Source of the DNA: Scatophagus argus
Taxonomy: Eukaryota; Chordata; Actinopteri; Scatophagidae
DNA: 64,000 nt
Direction of reading: 5' to 3'
Assembly (NCBI RefSeq): GCF_020382885.2
Contig: NC_058498.1
Location: forward strand, 19,931,001-19,995,000
The stretch's first letter is position 1; each line of letters starts with the position of its first letter. A program made the translations under genes and the position numbers. Under the pieces are notes generated by a model. That model did not search any database and was not told the origin of the DNA. It was given only the letters and a program-made list of their open reading frames with translations. Positions 50,701 to 63,876 of the stretch are shown here, in pieces.

Positions 50701-53700
50701 ACCTGTGAGCCTGTACCATGATTAACACATTTCCGTCACCAGATAGCTTCTGCTGTTTTATTAAGTTGGATTCCTGCATGTATCATCTTTAATCAAGACA
50801 TTTGTGGTTGCATGCTTGTATGAGCAAGTGGCTAACACTTAAACTGTGCTAAGTATCAGATCTGGGATGCCAATAATGTCTTTTTACAGAATGACAATAC
50901 TCAAACACATAGATGGAGTAGAATTTCTACATCTACCTGAACTTTATTTCAATCATAAATGTACAGTCAGTGATTAAGTCATTCTGACTTACAGGTATAA
51001 TGTCATTTGAAATCTTTTAGCACCTTTTCACAGCATCAAATCCACATTTTACTGAAGTGATCAGGAGTAATTATTAAACTTTTAACCACAGTCTTGTAAA
51101 TTGCCATTGTTTGCTATAGAATATTGATAGACTGACAGATGACTGTGCAAAACATCAGATGAATGTTGACATATGATGGAAATTAATATGGCTGACATGT
51201 TAGCAAACAGTCAGGTATTTATGCATTCAGCACATTTACAGCAACATTAGCAATTGTTTTTTGGCAGCTTCATGAATTTGAATTCCTTTTAGCTTTATTT
51301 GGTCTTGTCTTTGTTAACCAGCTAGTTGCTGACTTTATTGGGTAGAGAGTGCATTAAGGATATAGTTGAGCAGTTACATCTAAAATGTTTGCAGGAGAAG
51401 ATAAAGATGAGAGCAGTATTGAAATGTCTGTCCTAACACTATAATGCTCCGTAGAGCTGAGGGAACCTGTGAGCCTCCATGTCCTCTAAACAATAGTATA
51501 ATGTCTAATATATATATGTTCCTGTCATTAGTTTTCATGCTATCATTTGTGACTTTGCACTAAACAGAAAGCCCAGCTAGGATGGATGGGAATGTCATCA
51601 GTTTTGGAGGTATTTGGTCATAAAGCAGAGTATTAGATGTCTTTTCTCTGTAATTTTGATATAATGGCAATAGATAAAAATCCAGGGAATCAGGAAAGTG
51701 ATCACAATTCATCCTGGGGGTGACATGAATGTTTATACCACGTTCCCTGATAATCCATCCAACAGTTGTTGATATTTCAGGAGATCTGTAGGAGACATCT
51801 GGGAACCATGAATATCAGCACAAAGTTTTATTTTGAAAATATTGAAATACTTAAATACACCTTCAAGTGCAGCTGTAATGTTATCAGAGAAAATTCATTT
51901 TTCTCTGTTAGCATGAAAACAGACAATAGTGATAATGATCTTGTGATCGCTGTCTAAAAAACAACCAGATGATAAAGGCTGGCATCCTGAAACAAACATG
52001 TTTGTTTCTTTTGTTTTTGGCTTCATTGATTCAAGAGTCTTTATTGTCATTATGCAAGCTTAACGAAATTTTGTGCAGATTCTCGGCTTAAAAGCACACC
52101 TATAAATAGCAGCTCCTGCCTGTCTTCTGACTCTTAGTGTTAGCCAGCAGTGGCATTAGCAACTTTATTACTGCTAACAGTCTAGCTACTGTCCAAGGAA
52201 AAACAACCATAAGAATCCAAGAAACTCATTTCTTGGATTTCAGTGCTATGATAAAGGGAGAGTACAACGGTTATGTTGGCACATTTTGTTGTATTATTGA
52301 TCCAGTAGAAAGAATGCCAATGAAATGTCACTTTTGGACCCTCTGACGTCCCAGCGGCACGGAGAACATGGATGTTGTCGTTTCTCTGTGGACATTACAC
52401 TGTGCGTTCAGTTCACTTGAACTAATGGAACTAATGACTGTGGTATTGGACAAGACAAAAAAATCAAGTGGAGCTGATTTTTGGCAAATTTATACTGGTT
52501 TAATGATGAGAATATTTTCTTTCTTAAATCATGCATTCAGTGGTACCGATATTGGTACCAGTGCATACCTTTAGGGCAGGTAAATGCATCGTGGGGATAT
52601 TGTGGAAAATTACTGTAATGGGGAGGGCTGTGGTGGGAATAAATGTTTTGCAGCTTTAGAGAGATTGTGCTTTTAAACCTTTCACTACTCCTTATAGAGC
52701 TGCATTCATTGTTGGTTTCAGTCAGCATGCGTGGGAAAGAGGAAACCCAATATGCTTTCCTTCTTGTGTTTGCATGAATTAGAAGATTTCTCTGTCGTGG
52801 ATAATAAAAACAGCATTGCTTGCTGAGTTTGGGCAGTTTCAGTCGACCTCTATTGTAGTTTGTAATTAGGGATAAAGACAGCCTTGAGGCCGCACTTCTT
52901 GTCCAGTTGCACTTTGGTTGACTTCTGTGGTTCATAGCATAGGGACTGAACACTGAGCAAACTTCAGACTTAAAACAAAGACAAACATGTCTCAGGAAGT
53001 ATACATCTAAACCACCCATTCCTTATATTCCATATTGATTGCTGATTGACTTGCGGCTATGTTCAGGCCTGTCACTGCTGTATCCTGTCGAGGTTGATTT
53101 TGAGATTTTACCAGTTCTCCTTTCTTTTTCTCTTCACTCTGCACTCTGGCCTCTGCTCATTTGGGTTTGTGGTGAAACCAAGCCTCGCTTCATAAAATTT
53201 TCCATCAACAGCAGCAAATAACAACAGGGTCAGATGAGGAGAGTGCGGCCATCAGCACGCACTGTAGAGGCCAGGGCAAGAGGGCCTGGTTTGGCCTCTC
53301 CAGCAGAATGCTCTCTTTTGTGAATAGGTTGGTGTAGTGAGCCCCATGAAACTGACATCATCCCCCCCATTGATATCTGAGGCATCATCTGGCATCAGTT
53401 GTCTTAAGAGAGATGTGCTGATTGCTTTCTCACATGCTATCTTTTTTCAGAGGTCTGGTGACAGGCTGGTTGATTGTGATGGTGGGATGTTTAGTCACCA
53501 TCTTGGCTTGGTGTGAGATGAATGAAGAGGGGAGACGCTACTCAGGGGCCTATTTACTTTCGTCTGTTCTGCATGCATGTTTGGAATAGCTGTGTTTTAT
53601 AATAGTATTGTGTTAGGAGGAAATGGGTGGTAAAGCTACATTCTGCCAAGAAATTTGCACCTTTGCCCAGTTTTCTCTGAGCACTGACTGACTGCTATTC

Positions 53701-56700
53701 CAACACACCCTGCTTCCCCTCCAAGTGAGACTATTGATGGTTGAGTTCCTTCTTTGCCTGCTTTTTGTGACTCAACAAAGTCCCCACTCCCCGGGTGGAG
53801 AAAGCACTGGATGCCGAGCAACATGTTCAGCACATTCCACAGAAATGGAGAGGGGATTAAATAAACATTACCGTCTGTCTCTAAATGAGTTTACTCAGTA
53901 ATTATACATAATAGTAGATCATTAAGGTTGATTAATAAGGGGTTTTATTGTTGTGCTTGTTGGGAATGGTTTGTGCTTCCTAGTTTGTGCTCAGTCAACC
54001 CTCAGGGAAGCACGAGCTGATGAGTGCTCTGCTTTGTGTTTTGTCAGATTGTGCCCAAACAAATCTACATTTCCATTCCTTTACTTCTACTGAACAGATG
54101 GTCTGTGTTTCGAATCCAGCAAGGAGAGACTGGTAGAACTTTGTGCCATTACCGGAATGGAAAACTACTGAAGACATAAAAAAAAGGAGAAAAAAAAAAG
54201 AAAGATCACTGATGAATGTCTGAATTACAACTCTATTTTTAATTCTAGTTCATACACACACGATGTATGGAAATGCTGTATTTTCTTTTCTTTGGATCTG
54301 GACAGATTCAGGCCACCCTGCGGAAAACATATCCCCCTGCCTCTGTTCACCTCTGTTCACCACAAAAACAATAGCCATTAGTTTAATGATGTCATGTGTT
54401 ACAATAAGTCCTTTTGTGAATGTGTTTGATCTAATCATGTTAAAAAAATGCCCAAATGATTCTCCTGTTTGAAGGGGGTCTGCATCAAACTTGGAGCACA
54501 TGGCCTCAAGATCCATAGTGAGTCATTTTGATTTATACAGTGAGTGGCTTAAAAGAAACTCGTGAGGTTTAACCAACAAAAGAAACCTGAGTTTCCCAAA
54601 GCAAAGCAGCAGACATGGCAGTCACCCAGATGAGTCTTTTCCCTTTTTTTTCCCTCTGTCTGGCTATAATCCTGAAAAATGGATTTCAAAACCACACAGA
54701 CATCTTGGTTTGCTCAAACAATCAACTTTTTTACTCTGAATCCCTGGCTGCTGTCAGTTTTTTACCAAAGAATTTGGCCTGTGTCATATAACAAAGTCAT
54801 GTAACACAGGATCCCTGTGTTGTCTCAGCCGTTCTCTGTCTGGATCATATGTTTGATGCTGCTGGGACGTTTTGCAGATGACTCTTGGCCTCCGTTGCCT
54901 CGAGGGCCTGACACACCAAGTGGATAAGGTCTCCCTGCTCGTGCCATGAACAACTCTTCATTAGTCTTGTGTTGCGATCTGTTTCCTGTCGTTTCACACA
55001 CCGGCGTCTAGCCGCATGATAGATCCAGCCAAGTTTCTGCTGTTTCACTTTGTCGGCTACCCTGAGGAGTCTATTCTTCATGGTCGTGGTGGTGGTGGTG
55101 AGACATTTAAAACAATGGCAGCGAGAGCAGAAACAGAGTGACAAGGCTTTGCACTGCTCCACCTGTCACTACTACTGATGATTTGTCTCAACAGTGACAG
55201 AGCGTATCGTTTTCCCTGTCTGATCGGCCGTGACTCACGCTCGCCCTCCTCCTGCTCATGTACTTGCCATTCATACATTCACTTTCCCCCTTCTCTGCTC
55301 CCACACCCACTCCGTGAATCCTCAAGTGTCAAGTGTTGTCTGAATATTTTATCTGATGGATTGCTTTCTAGAACAGGAGCAAACCTGCTGTTTGACTGAC
55401 ACACCAGAGTATATAAAATCAAGTAATGGCCAGGCAGCAGGATGTCGGGAATTTTTATACTGCTCTCCAAGATAGCTGAAGTGTCCTCAGGTCAGGGTGC
55501 TGGGCGGACAGAGCAGCTGTTCTTCCGGCATTCTGGGAATTCCTGCCCCTCCCCCTGTCAATGTAGAGGTCGGGAGGTGAACCAGACTGCCACATCTGAT
55601 AGGAAGTTCAATGTGTCAGTGAAGTGTGTCCGCCTTGATTTTATGTGTCATAATCCACATAAAAAGAAGCATCACACTCTCACATATCATGACATTTGAG
55701 GCCAAGACGTATGTGTGTGTGTTGTTTTGGATGACCCCTGTTGTCTGATCCTGCATTTGATATGGTTACATGGTGCTGGGTGGGCGGTCTACTTTAATCA
55801 TAAAACTGTGAAGAGAGATAAGACAGATGAAGCTGCTTGTGTTATAGATTCTCTCATCCCTCCTGGTTCCCAGATCAGGGAACAAAGCCGTGTCAGCAGA
55901 CCCCAGGGAGGTGGTGCAGGGCCCGGGCGCCTGCCCAGACACACAGACCTCTGACTACAAGGAGGGAAGGGGTGTATCCGCTTCCCGTAACACGACGTCT
56001 CGTTAGTGCCGCAGGGTGGCTGACGTTTGGCAGATATGGAGACTCAGACATGCCCACAGGGTGTGTGTGAATGTGTGAATGAGTACGGTAGTTATTGATG
56101 TTAGTTACACTGGCAGGCATCCATCATATTTGGCAAAGGTATAATTTAGTTCAAGTATTTGTCAAAAAGAGTTATGCTCCTTGCGTTTGTGATTTTCTTG
56201 AAATTTAAGGAATGATTGTTATTGTCTCTGATCCATTATGTAAGATTTTTGCCTTCACTAGAATATTCAAATAAACCTCTTGAACAATGATGTATCAGTC
56301 CAACATGAAGTTTGACTTTTGTGATTACTGCGAGGCTTTGCTCAGTTAAAGGGCGGCACAACATGTTCAGGTAACCAAAGGTTTGATTCACCTCCTCTTA
56401 CCAGGTGGTTCTGTGAAGGCCGAGAGCTGCATAACTCTCCCGACATACAGATCTGGAGGGATGGTGACCTGCACACACTGGTGATCAGTGAGGCCTTTGA
56501 GGACGACACAGGACGTTACACCTGCGTGGCTTCCAACAGTCTCGGAGCAGACAATACGTCTGCTGAGGTTTACATTGAAGGTCAGATGGTCAGAGTTCTT
56601 ATATTGCTCTTATATTGTACTAATGAGCTTTTAAGTAGCAAAGGAATTTTGCTTTACATCACAAAACACAGCTGCTACTCCTCTAGTATAATAACTGAGC

Positions 56701-59700
56701 TCTTGATGTTAGTGGATAAAACTGGATATCCTGAAAGGACAGGACAAGAATTATCCTTTTTGTACAGGATGTATGCTTAATATAGCCACATTTTTTACTT
56801 ACATTTAGGACATTTAAATAGAGCAGGACATTTTTCCTACCCTATTGCTGACGGCCTGTATCATATAGCAATATCCATCACTGCTTTTGGTTTCGTCCCA
56901 TTGCAGGAGCTTCGTCATCAGACTCAGAAGGAGAGGGAGCTGTGTCAAACTCCAGATCGGGAGCCATGCCTCAGTACGTGCGTTTCAGCATGACCTCTAG
57001 CAAACCAATGACCCAATGAACCTTGAACTCCCGAACAGGTTAACTGAGCCCTGCAGCAGCTAATCAGGTCTGCTGACCTTTAACTAGGCCCTTAAAGGGC
57101 CCTTAAAGAGCCATAACCCCAACCCAGTACACAGGCCACAGTGTAAATAATGAGAGGTGCAGAGGGTTAATATGGTAAAAAAATGATCCTGTCAGCTTTG
57201 TCCCCTGTACTTATTTCCAAATGTTAAATCCAAATGTTACCCTTTACCTGAGTTCACTCTCTACATCTGCTTCATAAGAAAACAATGTTCATTTGTTCAT
57301 TTGGGAAGGGTTGGCCCATAGATCAGAGTGCAGATCCAGATATGGATGCATGAATTTTTTTTCAAATTTAGCATTCACATGACCGACTGGAAAATCTGGT
57401 ACACATGTGTGTTTATTTTCAATATGTTTATTTTCATGTAGATCCACATTGAGATGCATGCTGAATTCAAAATGTATAAACAATGAAACAACAAATGTAT
57501 AAAATGCTTTTGGGGGATTGTACACTCTAACAGTACCCACTCTGTGTGCTCTCCAGTTCTCTAAATGTTTTGGATTATTATCTGTTGTATAAATCAGCCT
57601 CCATCTGGATTACTTCCTGATTCCCTTTCTGTTTACACTCTGAAGCCAAGATCACTGATATCATCTTAAATGCTGGGGAGACCATTTTCTTTGATTCAAG
57701 TATTATATTTTAACTAAAAGCGTGTATTCTAACCATGTTGCAAGAGTAACGCGTATTGATTAATGCTTTGCTCATTTTAGAGTTCAGAAGAAGACCACTT
57801 CAGTGTCCCTTACTATACGCTCAGCATCGCCCAAAACCCCAGAGGTCCTTCCTCATCGCTCCACCCTGGTCCAGGCCCTGTCCCAGCCCCCACAGCGGGT
57901 AAGCACCTACTGCACACAGGGCAGTAGATCCACACAAGCTCACACACGCAAAGTGTCTTCGATGACGTGAGCAAACATCTTTTTCTGTCTTCTAGATGCA
58001 GAGCCCAGTGTCATCACTGTATGGTGGGGAGGTGTCAGGTCCTCCTGTTTTCACCAAGGTAAGTCAGCATACATGTATACTACACACACACTACGTGGAT
58101 GAATGTCGTGTATGGATGATCATGGATGATTATTGATATGTTACTGGGAACTGGCTCCATTCTTCTCAGAAGTTTGCTCATGATTTTATAGCCTGGCTGT
58201 AGTGATAAGCCTCAAAAGCATTGAACGAGTACTGATGTTGGACAATATGACCCATCTTACAGTTGGTGTTTCATTTAGTCCTGAGAATGTTTGATGGGGT
58301 TGAGGTTGAAGCTGTGTGCAGGCCTGTCAAGCTCTCTGACAAAGCCTCGGAAAACCACGTCTTTACGGAAATGTTCTTGCGCACCGAGGAACTGGCATGA
58401 AAGAGAAGGGACTGTTTCCACAAAGTTTGTAGCATACCATTGTCTAAAGCATTTTGTATGCTGTGCCATCACAATTTCCCTTAAGTGGAACTCGTGGATG
58501 AGCCCAAACCATGAACAACTGTTCCATTTATATACACACTTACATATCATGCATGCAATACACACACACACATACAGTACATACTTAGAACCCAATACAC
58601 ATGTACTGAGTCTCCTTGCCTTCCCATAATAGCAGTATGCAGCACTGTGGCTTTCAGCAGTGGGGCTCAGATAAAAAATAAGCTTTGATGAGAGCTCCTC
58701 CTCCAGATCAGCAACACCCTTTTCCATCTCAGACTCTTCAACACTCCCCCAACATCCCCCAACTCCCTCTCCCTCAGGCTGTGGGTCTTGCGATGGCGAG
58801 ACTTAGACGGGCTGAGGCACAGCTTCAAACGGCCCCGCCAAACCCACAAGGGTCAGGTCTCTTTCGCTCTCATTGAGCCAGTCAGGTCCTAAATCATTTT
58901 CCGCTTCATTACGAAAAGACATTTGCTTTTCTTCATCCCCTCCTGCCTCCTTTTAAAACTGTCGCGGGCTTTAATCATCTCAATGAGAGGATGTTCGCCT
59001 CTGGTGAAGTCAGCGCTGTGATGTCACCCATACAACGCACCCACACACATACACTGTCAGACCCATGATGTACATTTCACCCCTGCTCTTTCCAACACAC
59101 ACGCATGCCGAAGACACGCAAGGAGAAAGAGGCTCGGGCTCACAGGCACATTAATTAACACTGACACTGAGTGCCTCTTGTTGATGGATGCCAGTATTTG
59201 TAACTCTGGCCCTGTTATCTAACAGAAGAGACGCCGTGGTGTTGACAGTGGCCTCTCCATGTGTTGATGGATTTTATTTTATATTTTTTTTAGTTCTTCC
59301 ACACTATAAGCTGACACATGATTAACTGGACACAGGAGTTAAATTTGTATTTGGAAGGAGGAGGTCCTTACAATCCATAGACGCGCTCTAAGTATCATCT
59401 TAAAACTCAATTCACGCATTTGCAGGGGAATTTTTTCTGAATATAGTAGAGTATAAGTGATAATCAGCATATAGCGGAATCTAATTCTTATCAAAAATGG
59501 GTATAGTTTACTTTGAATTCTAAAAGTTAACTGCTAGCTGAAACATATGCAGAGTAAATAAATATATACACACACACACACTTTCACAGGATCAGAAAAT
59601 GCCCTGTAAAAATCCTCTTTCATACATCTCCAAACAGCAGGTATTTAGCTGTCAGTGATGATAAAAGAAAGATGACAACCTGTCAAATACAACCTGAGCT

Positions 59701-62700
59701 TACAGTTCATCATTTTCCAAATATTAAAGAATTGATTTAATTTTGAAATGCAATACTTTGAGAAAGTATACAGTTTTAACTGTTAGCATTTGTTGACATC
59801 TGTTTGGACCGAGACAGACGCTCATTTTAGGCTCAAGTTGAAACAAATGGTCGGAGTGAACAGTCCGATTTATGAGTATTTTTTTGGATTACGTGATGCC
59901 CAAAACTAATGGACCAAATAGATCCAATAAAATGTCAGTGGATGTCAGGTTTTTGGAGGAAAACCTTCTTACAAGTTATTGTATCTGTGATGTTTTAAAA
60001 GAAAATCATGTTAGCCAAAGGAAAAAAGTGATTCTGTGATTTCCCTGAAGACAGACTGCCTAAAAGATTGCCTAAACTGTCAGTGATTGAATGGTTGTTT
60101 TGTTTTTAAATGTGTTCATCAGTGGATGGATAATTGTGGAACAAGCTGAAAGATGGTTTCCAGATAACAAAAAAGAGGAATAGCTTTTAAATATTGTTAA
60201 TGGGCATCTACCGTGTGAGTACCTGTGTAGAGTTCGGTTAACTAATTCACAGTTTGTAGGGCTTAGCACTAGCATGTTGTGGTTATTTGTGCGTAGAGAG
60301 CCATTTCCAACAGCATCCTGGTGTTCTGTACTGAAACAGAGTGACTGTTTATAGCTGTTAGTGTCCACTGGCCTCACATCTATCGTTCCTCCAGAGAAAG
60401 CTCCTCATCTTCGATTTATCAGATTTATCGTTTTCACTACTGGTTTCAGTCTCATTTCTTCATCATTATCCACTAGCTCACCCCTTTCTTTCATGATCTC
60501 TCTCTTCCTCTGTGCAGCTGTTGCAGGATGCCCAGGCATCCGAGGGCCAGGTAGTGGTTCTGGAGTGCAGGGTCCGTGGAAGCCCTCCTCTGCAGGTCAG
60601 ATGGTACCGCCAGGGAGAGGAGATCCTGGACTCCCCAGATTTTCGTATTCTTCAGAAAAGTGAGATATTCCCCTTAGTAGTAGTTAACTTTTTCCCATAT
60701 TTATATATGTATATATATATATATATATACTGATATAACTGATATATGCTGATATATAATTGATATATGCTAATAACCAAAATATTTGTCTTCTCTTCCT
60801 TTCTACCGTTAATATACGATGAATCAGAGCCTCGATCTGCAGCAGAGTCAGGTATGTCACCTCACCCCCCCCAGGTATATTGAAAAATGACTTGGCCCAT
60901 TACAACACCGCTTCCATACTTCCAACCGCCGTCAGTGGTTAAAATTATTAACAGATTATTGACTTTGTCTGGAGCCTTCATTATCAGCCGCAGGCTATCA
61001 CTCAGTTATGACGACAGCAAGTCACAAGTGAATAAGTCTGTGTCTCACAGGACACTCATTATCACATCTACTACAGTCTGAGGGAGTCCCTGCTAAAGCC
61101 TGAGAAACCCTCAAACTCCAACACATAAGAACACACACAAAATGGTCCATAAACAATGACACACACGCTAACTTATGTTAGACTGCCTCCCACCTGTGTG
61201 AGTCAGGGGTCATTTCAGGTGTTACTTTCAGGCTGTGAGTCACTCAGACGTCCCTGAACATCTGTGCACCACTGTTAACGTGTGTGTGTCTGTCTGTTCA
61301 TCGAATAGTTACGTCCATACTCGTTTGTCTGCTGCTCTCTGTGTGTCTGACTTTGAATAGTGATTCACCAGTCTAACATGTCCAAATAACATGTCCATCG
61401 TCAGTCTACTCTGTACAAAACTCGTCTTCTTGTCCATCCAGTGTCTCTGTTATATCTCATTACAAACAAATCATGTGTCGATTGTTTTGATTGTTCTTTT
61501 AGACGAGATCTGCACCCTGGTTATAGCCGAGGCCTTCCCTGAGGATGGAGGTCTGTTCTGCTGCACCGCTTCCAACCCATATGGCTCCATTAACAGTACG
61601 GCCCATCTCGTCGTCACTGCAGGTGAGTCCAACACAGGAAGGAAGAGATGGCCGGCATGTTGTTTTCCAGGCAGAGTCTCACAATCAACAAGCTGGATGT
61701 TGAGGCCATTGTGAGAGGTGTGAGTTGATGTGTCGTTCTTTGTGAGTACAACAGGACACAAATATTTCCGTGTGAGTATTCTCAAAGACAGAATTGCGTG
61801 TATAGTACAGGACTGACTGCATCAGCCTGGTTGGACCCAGCTGCTACTTTGGATCTGATCAGCTGGAGGACAGTCTTGTGTGTCTGTGTGTTTGTGTAAT
61901 CTGTATCTATTTAGGTATGTGGGGGCCGTAAGAAAAACTAAACATTTAAGTCCAACATTTTCCACTTCTCTTTTGTTTGTTTCTGTCCGCAGCTGAGGAC
62001 TCATCCAGTAATGGCATGTCTGGTGATAGCTCGGGGTTTGAGGATGTGGCAGGCTTCCCCCCTCCTCCCCCACCCGCAGAAATCAGCCTCCTACAGCTGC
62101 CACCCAAGATGCTGGCTCATCCCGGCACAGAGGCTTTCCATATGAAGGAGCTCGAGATTTGGCCCAGTGTGTCATCTCTGCCTCCAGTGCAGATGGGCTC
62201 AGAGGTGGAGGACAAAGACAAAGGCACAGGGTCTCTACAGAATGGCCAGCCCCTCAATCCACCATCACCACCAAGCCCACCTAAAGTAACCACACCTCCA
62301 TCTCCACCTCCACCTCCACCTTTCCCACAGTCTGACCTTTTAAGTGATGCCCAAAGTCCAGCCCAGGTGGCACCAGACTCACCTCCATCCCCAGGCAAGA
62401 TATCTCCATCCCCTGGGAAAGACGGTCCTCCGTTGCCTACAAAGCCTAAACCAAAGCTGTGAGTACCTGTCGAATCCTCATGTGTCTGTGCCCTGGGGCC
62501 AGGCTAGTCACCAGGGAGGGCTGGTAGGAGGGAGACAGGCTGGGAGACCTGTCTGAGGGCTAGTGGAAATGATAGTGTGTCAGCTTTGTGAAAGGGTTAA
62601 TGGGGGAATCCCAAGCCTTTTTAGAACAAAAGCATTCCTGTGCCTTTATGCTGTGTCAATGTGGCATCGTGTTTGCCAGGGTGAGTCTGCCAACTACTGC

Positions 62701-63876
62701 CTGTCTGTGGCTGTAAACAGATCTGTGTGGCTTTTGCTGGATGGCTCCTATTGTTTCTATCTGACCTCAGACTGCATGCCCTGCCCAGGACAGAGCCATT
62801 GTGTTATTTTTCCTGAACACCTTTTTGTGAGCTCTATGGGGATCAGGTAGGATGTCACTGTTGTTAGAAGAGAGTTGGGCATTGAATGGCTTTATTTTCA
62901 ACTGTTTTGAGATCTCTGCTGCAGACAAGCCCCTTGTGCATGGCTTTTTATCTGGTTTGTGGATGCGTTTCCTTTTTGTTAAGTTATTTGTGGAATTCAT
63001 TAGAAAGAAAACAGTACAGTGTGCTGACAAGAAAAAAGAAGGGATGGAAGGTGTACGTCCAGATTCAAACCAGGGGTGTTAGCATTTTTGTTCCCTTTCT
63101 TGACTTTTGTTTTTATTTTTTTTCTTGTCTTGTCTTTGTTCAACTTTTATCTATGTTAGTAGTGTAGCTGTAGAGATCAGCGTCTTTTCCCTAGTGATCT
63201 GCTGACTTTTACTTTAGTGCAAGTTAGTCACCTACTCAGTGAGATATCTCAACATCTACAGGACTAACTGGCACCAAACTTAGTACAAACTTTCATTTAT
63301 TCTCACACAATGAATTCTAATGATTTAGGTGGTCCCCTAGTTTTTTGATGGTAAAATTTGGTTTATTCTTTTATATTTGGTTTATCAGTTTATATTTGGA
63401 CATTCAATGTCCCCACAGGATGATCAGCCTCAGCATTACTTTGTGTTTGGTGCTATAGCATGCTAACATGCCACAAATGGTAAACACTGTAACTGCGAAA
63501 CATCAACATGCTACCATTGTTGACTTTAGCAGTTTACTCAAAGCACCACCTCTTTTGAATTTTCAATATTTCCTGTGCAGTCAGACAACATTTTCTTAGC
63601 TGGGGAGATTTTTGTTGAGGTTCTGATATTACAATACGACCACTGTCAAAATACTGAACTGTGGATTATGACAAGCTGCATTTCGATGAGAGTTTGCTTA
63701 GAGTGTTGTAAAGCTTGACTCTTGCACTGCAGTCTGTTTCCACTGCATGTGTGTACTGGCTGTGATTCCTGCTGATGGATGCCACAGTATTGCACATCAG
63801 TTGACATAAATGTTGTGACTTGTTAATTCTGTGATTCCAGAGATGAGAATATAGAGGAGGAGCCAGAAAATTACAG
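36982..63876 (+). CDS. palld: Palladin, 5' part (10 coding exons; continues past the window)
   Basis: Palladin is an actin-crosslinking and scaffolding protein of stress fibres, Z-discs and focal adhesions. Coding exons: 36982-37970, 56405-56580, 56907-56973, 57781-57898, 57996-58058, 60518-60659, 60828-60851, 61503-61622, 61993-62458 and 63841-63876, that is 733 codons plus 2 nt, all phases agreeing. The N-terminal block LTAFLSAEEINRSLDLAREA and then AATFIEELSSIFKG and DSSSPDSGYLSPRSRR are palladin-type. Ig1 (about 297-389) carries CRVRGNPLPLVRWFCEGREL and EAFEDDTGRYTC. Ig2 (about 469-566) carries VVVLECRVRGSPPLQVRWYR and EAFPEDGGLFCCTASNPYG. Exon 9 has GFPPPPPPAE, an EVH1-binding FPPPP motif, and further polyproline. 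Palladin rather than myopalladin fits SGYLSP, AMPQVQKKTTSVSLTI and FPPPPPP. The ATG follows one base after the acceptor at 36,980. The missing C-terminal part should hold three more Ig domains. Confidence 0.94.
39446..39477. repeat. (TG)n microsatellite
   Basis: About 16 uninterrupted TG units in the long palld intron. Confidence 0.95.
41750..41780. repeat. (CA)n microsatellite
   Basis: About 15 uninterrupted CA units in the long palld intron. Confidence 0.95.
43582..43625. repeat. Short dispersed-repeat fragment
   Basis: TTCATTTCATTTATATAGCA followed by CTTTG resembles the end of several fish interspersed repeats. Recognition is weak. Confidence 0.35.
44281..44829 (+). mobile_element. Internally deleted Tc1-like element, copy C
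   Basis: Inverted ends CTATATAGACAAAAGTATTC and AATGCTTTTGTCTATATAA, 549 bp overall. After GGGCCAGGCCCCTTACTTCC it encodes the transposase end in one open + frame: AYQDILDSATPP, EEPDWPAQRSDLNPIKHPWD. The start of the transposase is absent. Compared with copies A and B, many T positions read C on this strand. It lies in the long palld intron. Confidence 0.85.
45331..45386. repeat. 23-bp near-perfect inverted repeat (hairpin)
   Basis: Arms 45,331-45,353 and 45,364-45,386 pair at 22 of 23 positions around a 10-base loop. The left arm starts ATAGGGTCAGTAAATTAC. Intronic in palld; function unknown. Confidence 0.88.
48161..48190. repeat. TA/TG microsatellite
   Basis: A short TA run followed by about ten TG units in the long palld intron. 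Confidence 0.85.
51535..51780. repeat. Dispersed perciform-type repeat, copy 1
   Basis: Blocks such as TGGGAATGTCATCAG, GGTATTTGGTCATAAA, ACAATTCATCCTGGGGGTGA, CATGAATGTTTATACCA and ATAATCCATCCAACAGTTGT occur in the order of a common percomorph repeat, recognised from memory. It contains no coding potential. Confidence 0.6.
52028..52078. repeat. Fragment of a fish retroposon tail
   Basis: TCTTTATTGTCATTATGCAA followed by ACGAAATTTTGTGC is a recurring motif of fish retroposon ends. It is short and only weakly supported. Confidence 0.4.
58059..60517 (+). other. palld: palld intron before Ig2
   Basis: A 2.5-kb intron carrying the degraded Tc1 fragment (58,274-58,512) and a short CA run (59,565-59,582). 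Nothing else is recognised. Confidence 0.6.
58274..58512 (-). mobile_element. Degraded Tc1-like transposase fragment
   Basis: The minus-strand frame includes REIVMAQHTKCFRQWYA, FLGAQEHFRKDVVFRGF and FNLNPIKHSQD, weakly matching the end of a Tc1 transposase with its LNPIKH motif. It is more decayed than, and distinct from, copies A-C. It lies in the palld intron between the exons ending at 58,058 and starting at 60,518. Confidence 0.55.
60699..60729. repeat. (TA)n microsatellite
   Basis: A TA-rich run just inside the intron after the first half of Ig2, with further TGATATA-type units to about 60,775. Confidence 0.85.
63240..63520. repeat. Dispersed perciform-type repeat, copy 2 (inverted)
   Basis: In the palld intron 62,459-63,840. 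Read on the minus strand it follows the same order as the copy at 51.5 kb: GCATGTTAGCATGCTA, ACCAAACACAAAGTAATGCT, GAATTCATTGTG and TGTTGAGATATCTCA. The two are diverged and in opposite orientations. Confidence 0.55.

Larger units (their letters stand above)
37971..56404 (+). other. palld: palld intron after the first coding exon
   Basis: An 18.4-kb intron splitting Ig1. It contains a TG microsatellite (39,446-39,477), a CA microsatellite (41,750-41,780), a Tc1-like copy (44,281-44,829), a 23-bp hairpin (45,331-45,386), a TG repeat (48,170-48,190) and a dispersed repeat (51,535-51,780). Open frames such as a Cys-rich one near 49.3-49.5 kb show no supporting structure. No exon is supported. 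Confidence 0.6.

Noticed and set aside
52537..53019. 160-residue minus-strand open frame in the palld intron
   Set aside because: No recognisable domain, AT-driven composition and no splice or promoter context. Treated as a chance frame.
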